6,393 bases of DNA from Candidatus Thalassarchaeaceae archaeon. GTDB taxonomy: Archaea; Thermoplasmatota; Poseidoniia; Poseidoniales; Thalassarchaeaceae. The first letter of the stretch is position 1, and the number at the start of each line of letters is the position of its first letter. The notes under the pieces are model-generated. The model was not told where the DNA came from, did not search any database, and was given only the letters and a program-made list of their open reading frames with translations. The stretch is from contig DUIL01000039.1 in NCBI GenBank assembly GCA_013330385.1, positions 4,787-11,179 on the forward strand. Reading direction: 5' to 3'. A program made the translations under genes and the position numbers. Below are positions 5,433 through 6,393 of this stretch, piece by piece.

Positions 5433-6393
5433 TTTGCATCAGATGATGAAATCATTACTATCTGTTCTTCATCCATTTCCTTAGTCAAGGGGGTGCTCGA
5501 CTCATTGCCAAAACTGTCAATGAGAAAGTCAATTTTGAAGATTCCATATCCAAAATAGTCATCATGATCATTCTGACCATCATCCATCTGTGAATTTTCA
5601 CTCAATCGTTGTTTTACCAATTCAATTGCAGTTTCTCCACCACTTGCCCCTTCTCGTTGTAATTCAGGATGGGCTTCTAACAACAATGCTAGTCCTCCTG
5701 AAACCCAAGCGGTTGAGGCCGAGGTGCCACTAGCCCAACCCCACCATGAACCATCTCCTGAACCTCCAGCCATTAATACTGGAACTTCTGCCCCCGGAGC
5801 AATCACTTCTGGCTTCTTATCGGGGTCAGAACGAGGTAACATTGGCGGCCATATTTGCCCATTATTGTCGCCTTGTGAACTCCCGCTCCAAACATTTCCT
5901 AGCCGAGTCACGCCACCGACACAAATTACATCTTCAACGGAACCTGGTGATGAAACATCTCCATCGTCATTTCCTCCATCATTTCCTGCGGCAGCAATAA
6001 CAAAGACTCCTTCATCTAGAGCATCCTGAACTGCTTGTTCTAATTGATCGGTTGTAATTCCTGCAAAGCTAAATCCGCCATCACCTCCAAGACTCAGACT
6101 GATGATGTCGGCTTGATTTTCTACACACCAATCTACAGCTTGTGCAATACCTGAATCAGTACCAGTACCCGTTTCGTCTATCGCCTTTACAACAAGAAGG
6201 TCAACGCCCGGAGCAGCCCCTCTCAGACCATCTTGAGCGACAATCAAACCAGCCATGGCGGTCCCATGTCCTTCATCATCGTAAGGGGTTTGGTGTGAAT
6301 TAATTACATCAAACCATCCTGCTAATTCTAATTGTTGTAGGTCGGGATGATTCAATTCAATTCCGGAGTCAACCACACAGACTACAACTCCCG
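5369..6393 (-). CDS. Subtilisin-like serine protease (peptidase S8), 5' end outside window
   Basis: The window holds 340 C-terminal residues of a subtilase; the frame stays open to the right edge, so the N terminus (signal peptide or propeptide) is not visible. The catalytic triad is complete. The Asp is in VVDSGIELNHPDL (Asp 8 of the visible part), the His in DDEGHGTAMAGL (His 42) and the Ser in SGTSASTAW (Ser 224). The oxyanion-hole Asn is in AAAGNDGGN (137). RGAAPGVDLLVVKAID and IISLSLGG match the strands around the substrate cleft. The Asp/Gly-rich GNDGGNDDGD loop could bind calcium. The Ser motif is atypical, with Ala in place of the near-invariant Pro of GTSMAxPxVAG. After the catalytic domain come about 80 acidic then Lys/Arg-containing residues with no membrane anchor. 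The GTG at 6376 is an internal valine before the catalytic Asp, not the start. The last 64 nt overlap the convergent methyltransferase-like gene. Confidence 0.93.
   Translation of the reverse strand, partial: GVVVCVVDSGIELNHPDLQQLELAGWFDVINSHQTPYDDEGHGTAMAGLIVAQDGLRGAAPGVDLLVVKAIDETGTGTDSGIAQAVDWCVENQADIISLSLGGDGGFSFAGITTDQLEQAVQDALDEGVFVIAAAGNDGGNDDGDVSSPGSVEDVICVGGVTRLGNVWSGSSQGDNNGQIWPPMLPRSDPDKKPEVIAPGAEVPVLMAGGSGDGSWWGWASGTSASTAWVSGGLALLLEAHPELQREGASGGETAIELVKQRLSENSQMDDGQNDHDDYFGYGIFKIDFLIDSFGNESSTPLTKEMDEEQIVMISSSDANQAERRKTAKVPPVSSTKAAE

Noticed and set aside
5724..6029. Two plus-strand open frames, Pro/Ser- and His-rich
   Set aside because: Antisense to the protease catalytic domain; their composition mirrors its Gly/Asp-rich codons.
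1..6393. Mobile element, CRISPR array, tRNA/rRNA gene or defence-system cluster
   Set aside because: No direct-repeat arrays, inverted-repeat ends, transposase or nuclease motifs, or tRNA-like cloverleaf segments were seen; the genes read as ordinary chromosomal content.

Overview
The window reads as a gene-dense stretch of an archaeal genome. The left end holds the end of RNA polymerase subunit E' (Rpb7-like), then Spt4, ribosomal protein eS24 and ribosomal protein eS31. This is a classic archaeal transcription/translation cluster. DtdA (archaeal and plant type D-aminoacyl-tRNA deacylase) and an HVO_0476-type zinc-finger protein also point to Archaea. The moderately AT-rich composition, tight packing, acidic proteins, bacterial-type proline dehydrogenase and subtilisin-like protease would fit a marine planktonic euryarchaeon such as Marine Group II (Poseidoniales). 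That lineage call is inference from gene content, not a database match.

Layout: (1) 2-1001, plus strand: rpoE1 (5' end cut by the window), spt4/rpoE2, rps24e and rps27ae. The genes overlap or nearly touch and have good Shine-Dalgarno sequences, so this is almost certainly one operon. (2) 1002-1907, minus strand: an unrecognised protein of about 300 residues, probably a beta-propeller, whose stop codon abuts that of rps27ae. (3) 1970-3916, plus strand: dtdA then proline dehydrogenase, 12 nt apart and probably co-transcribed. (4) 3918-4559, minus strand: HVO_0476-family zinc-finger protein, ending 1 nt from the proline dehydrogenase stop. (5) 4605-5432, plus strand: a class I SAM-methyltransferase-like protein of unknown substrate. 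(6) 5369-6393, minus strand: a subtilisin-like serine protease cut at its 5' end, whose 3' end overlaps the methyltransferase gene by 64 nt.

The left operon has a clear shared job: an RNA polymerase stalk subunit, an elongation factor and two small-subunit ribosomal proteins. dtdA and proline dehydrogenase are linked by position, and a functional link is only a hypothesis. The remaining genes alternate in strand and show no evident shared pathway. All three convergent junctions have 0 nt, 1 nt or negative spacing, so there is no room for separate intergenic terminators. No RNA genes, CRISPR arrays, insertion sequences, integration sites or intergenic gaps over 100 nt were seen. I did not find a convincing new multi-gene system. 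The best leads are the unassigned propeller-like and methyltransferase-like genes, the insertion and motif changes in the proline dehydrogenase, and the altered serine motif of the protease.
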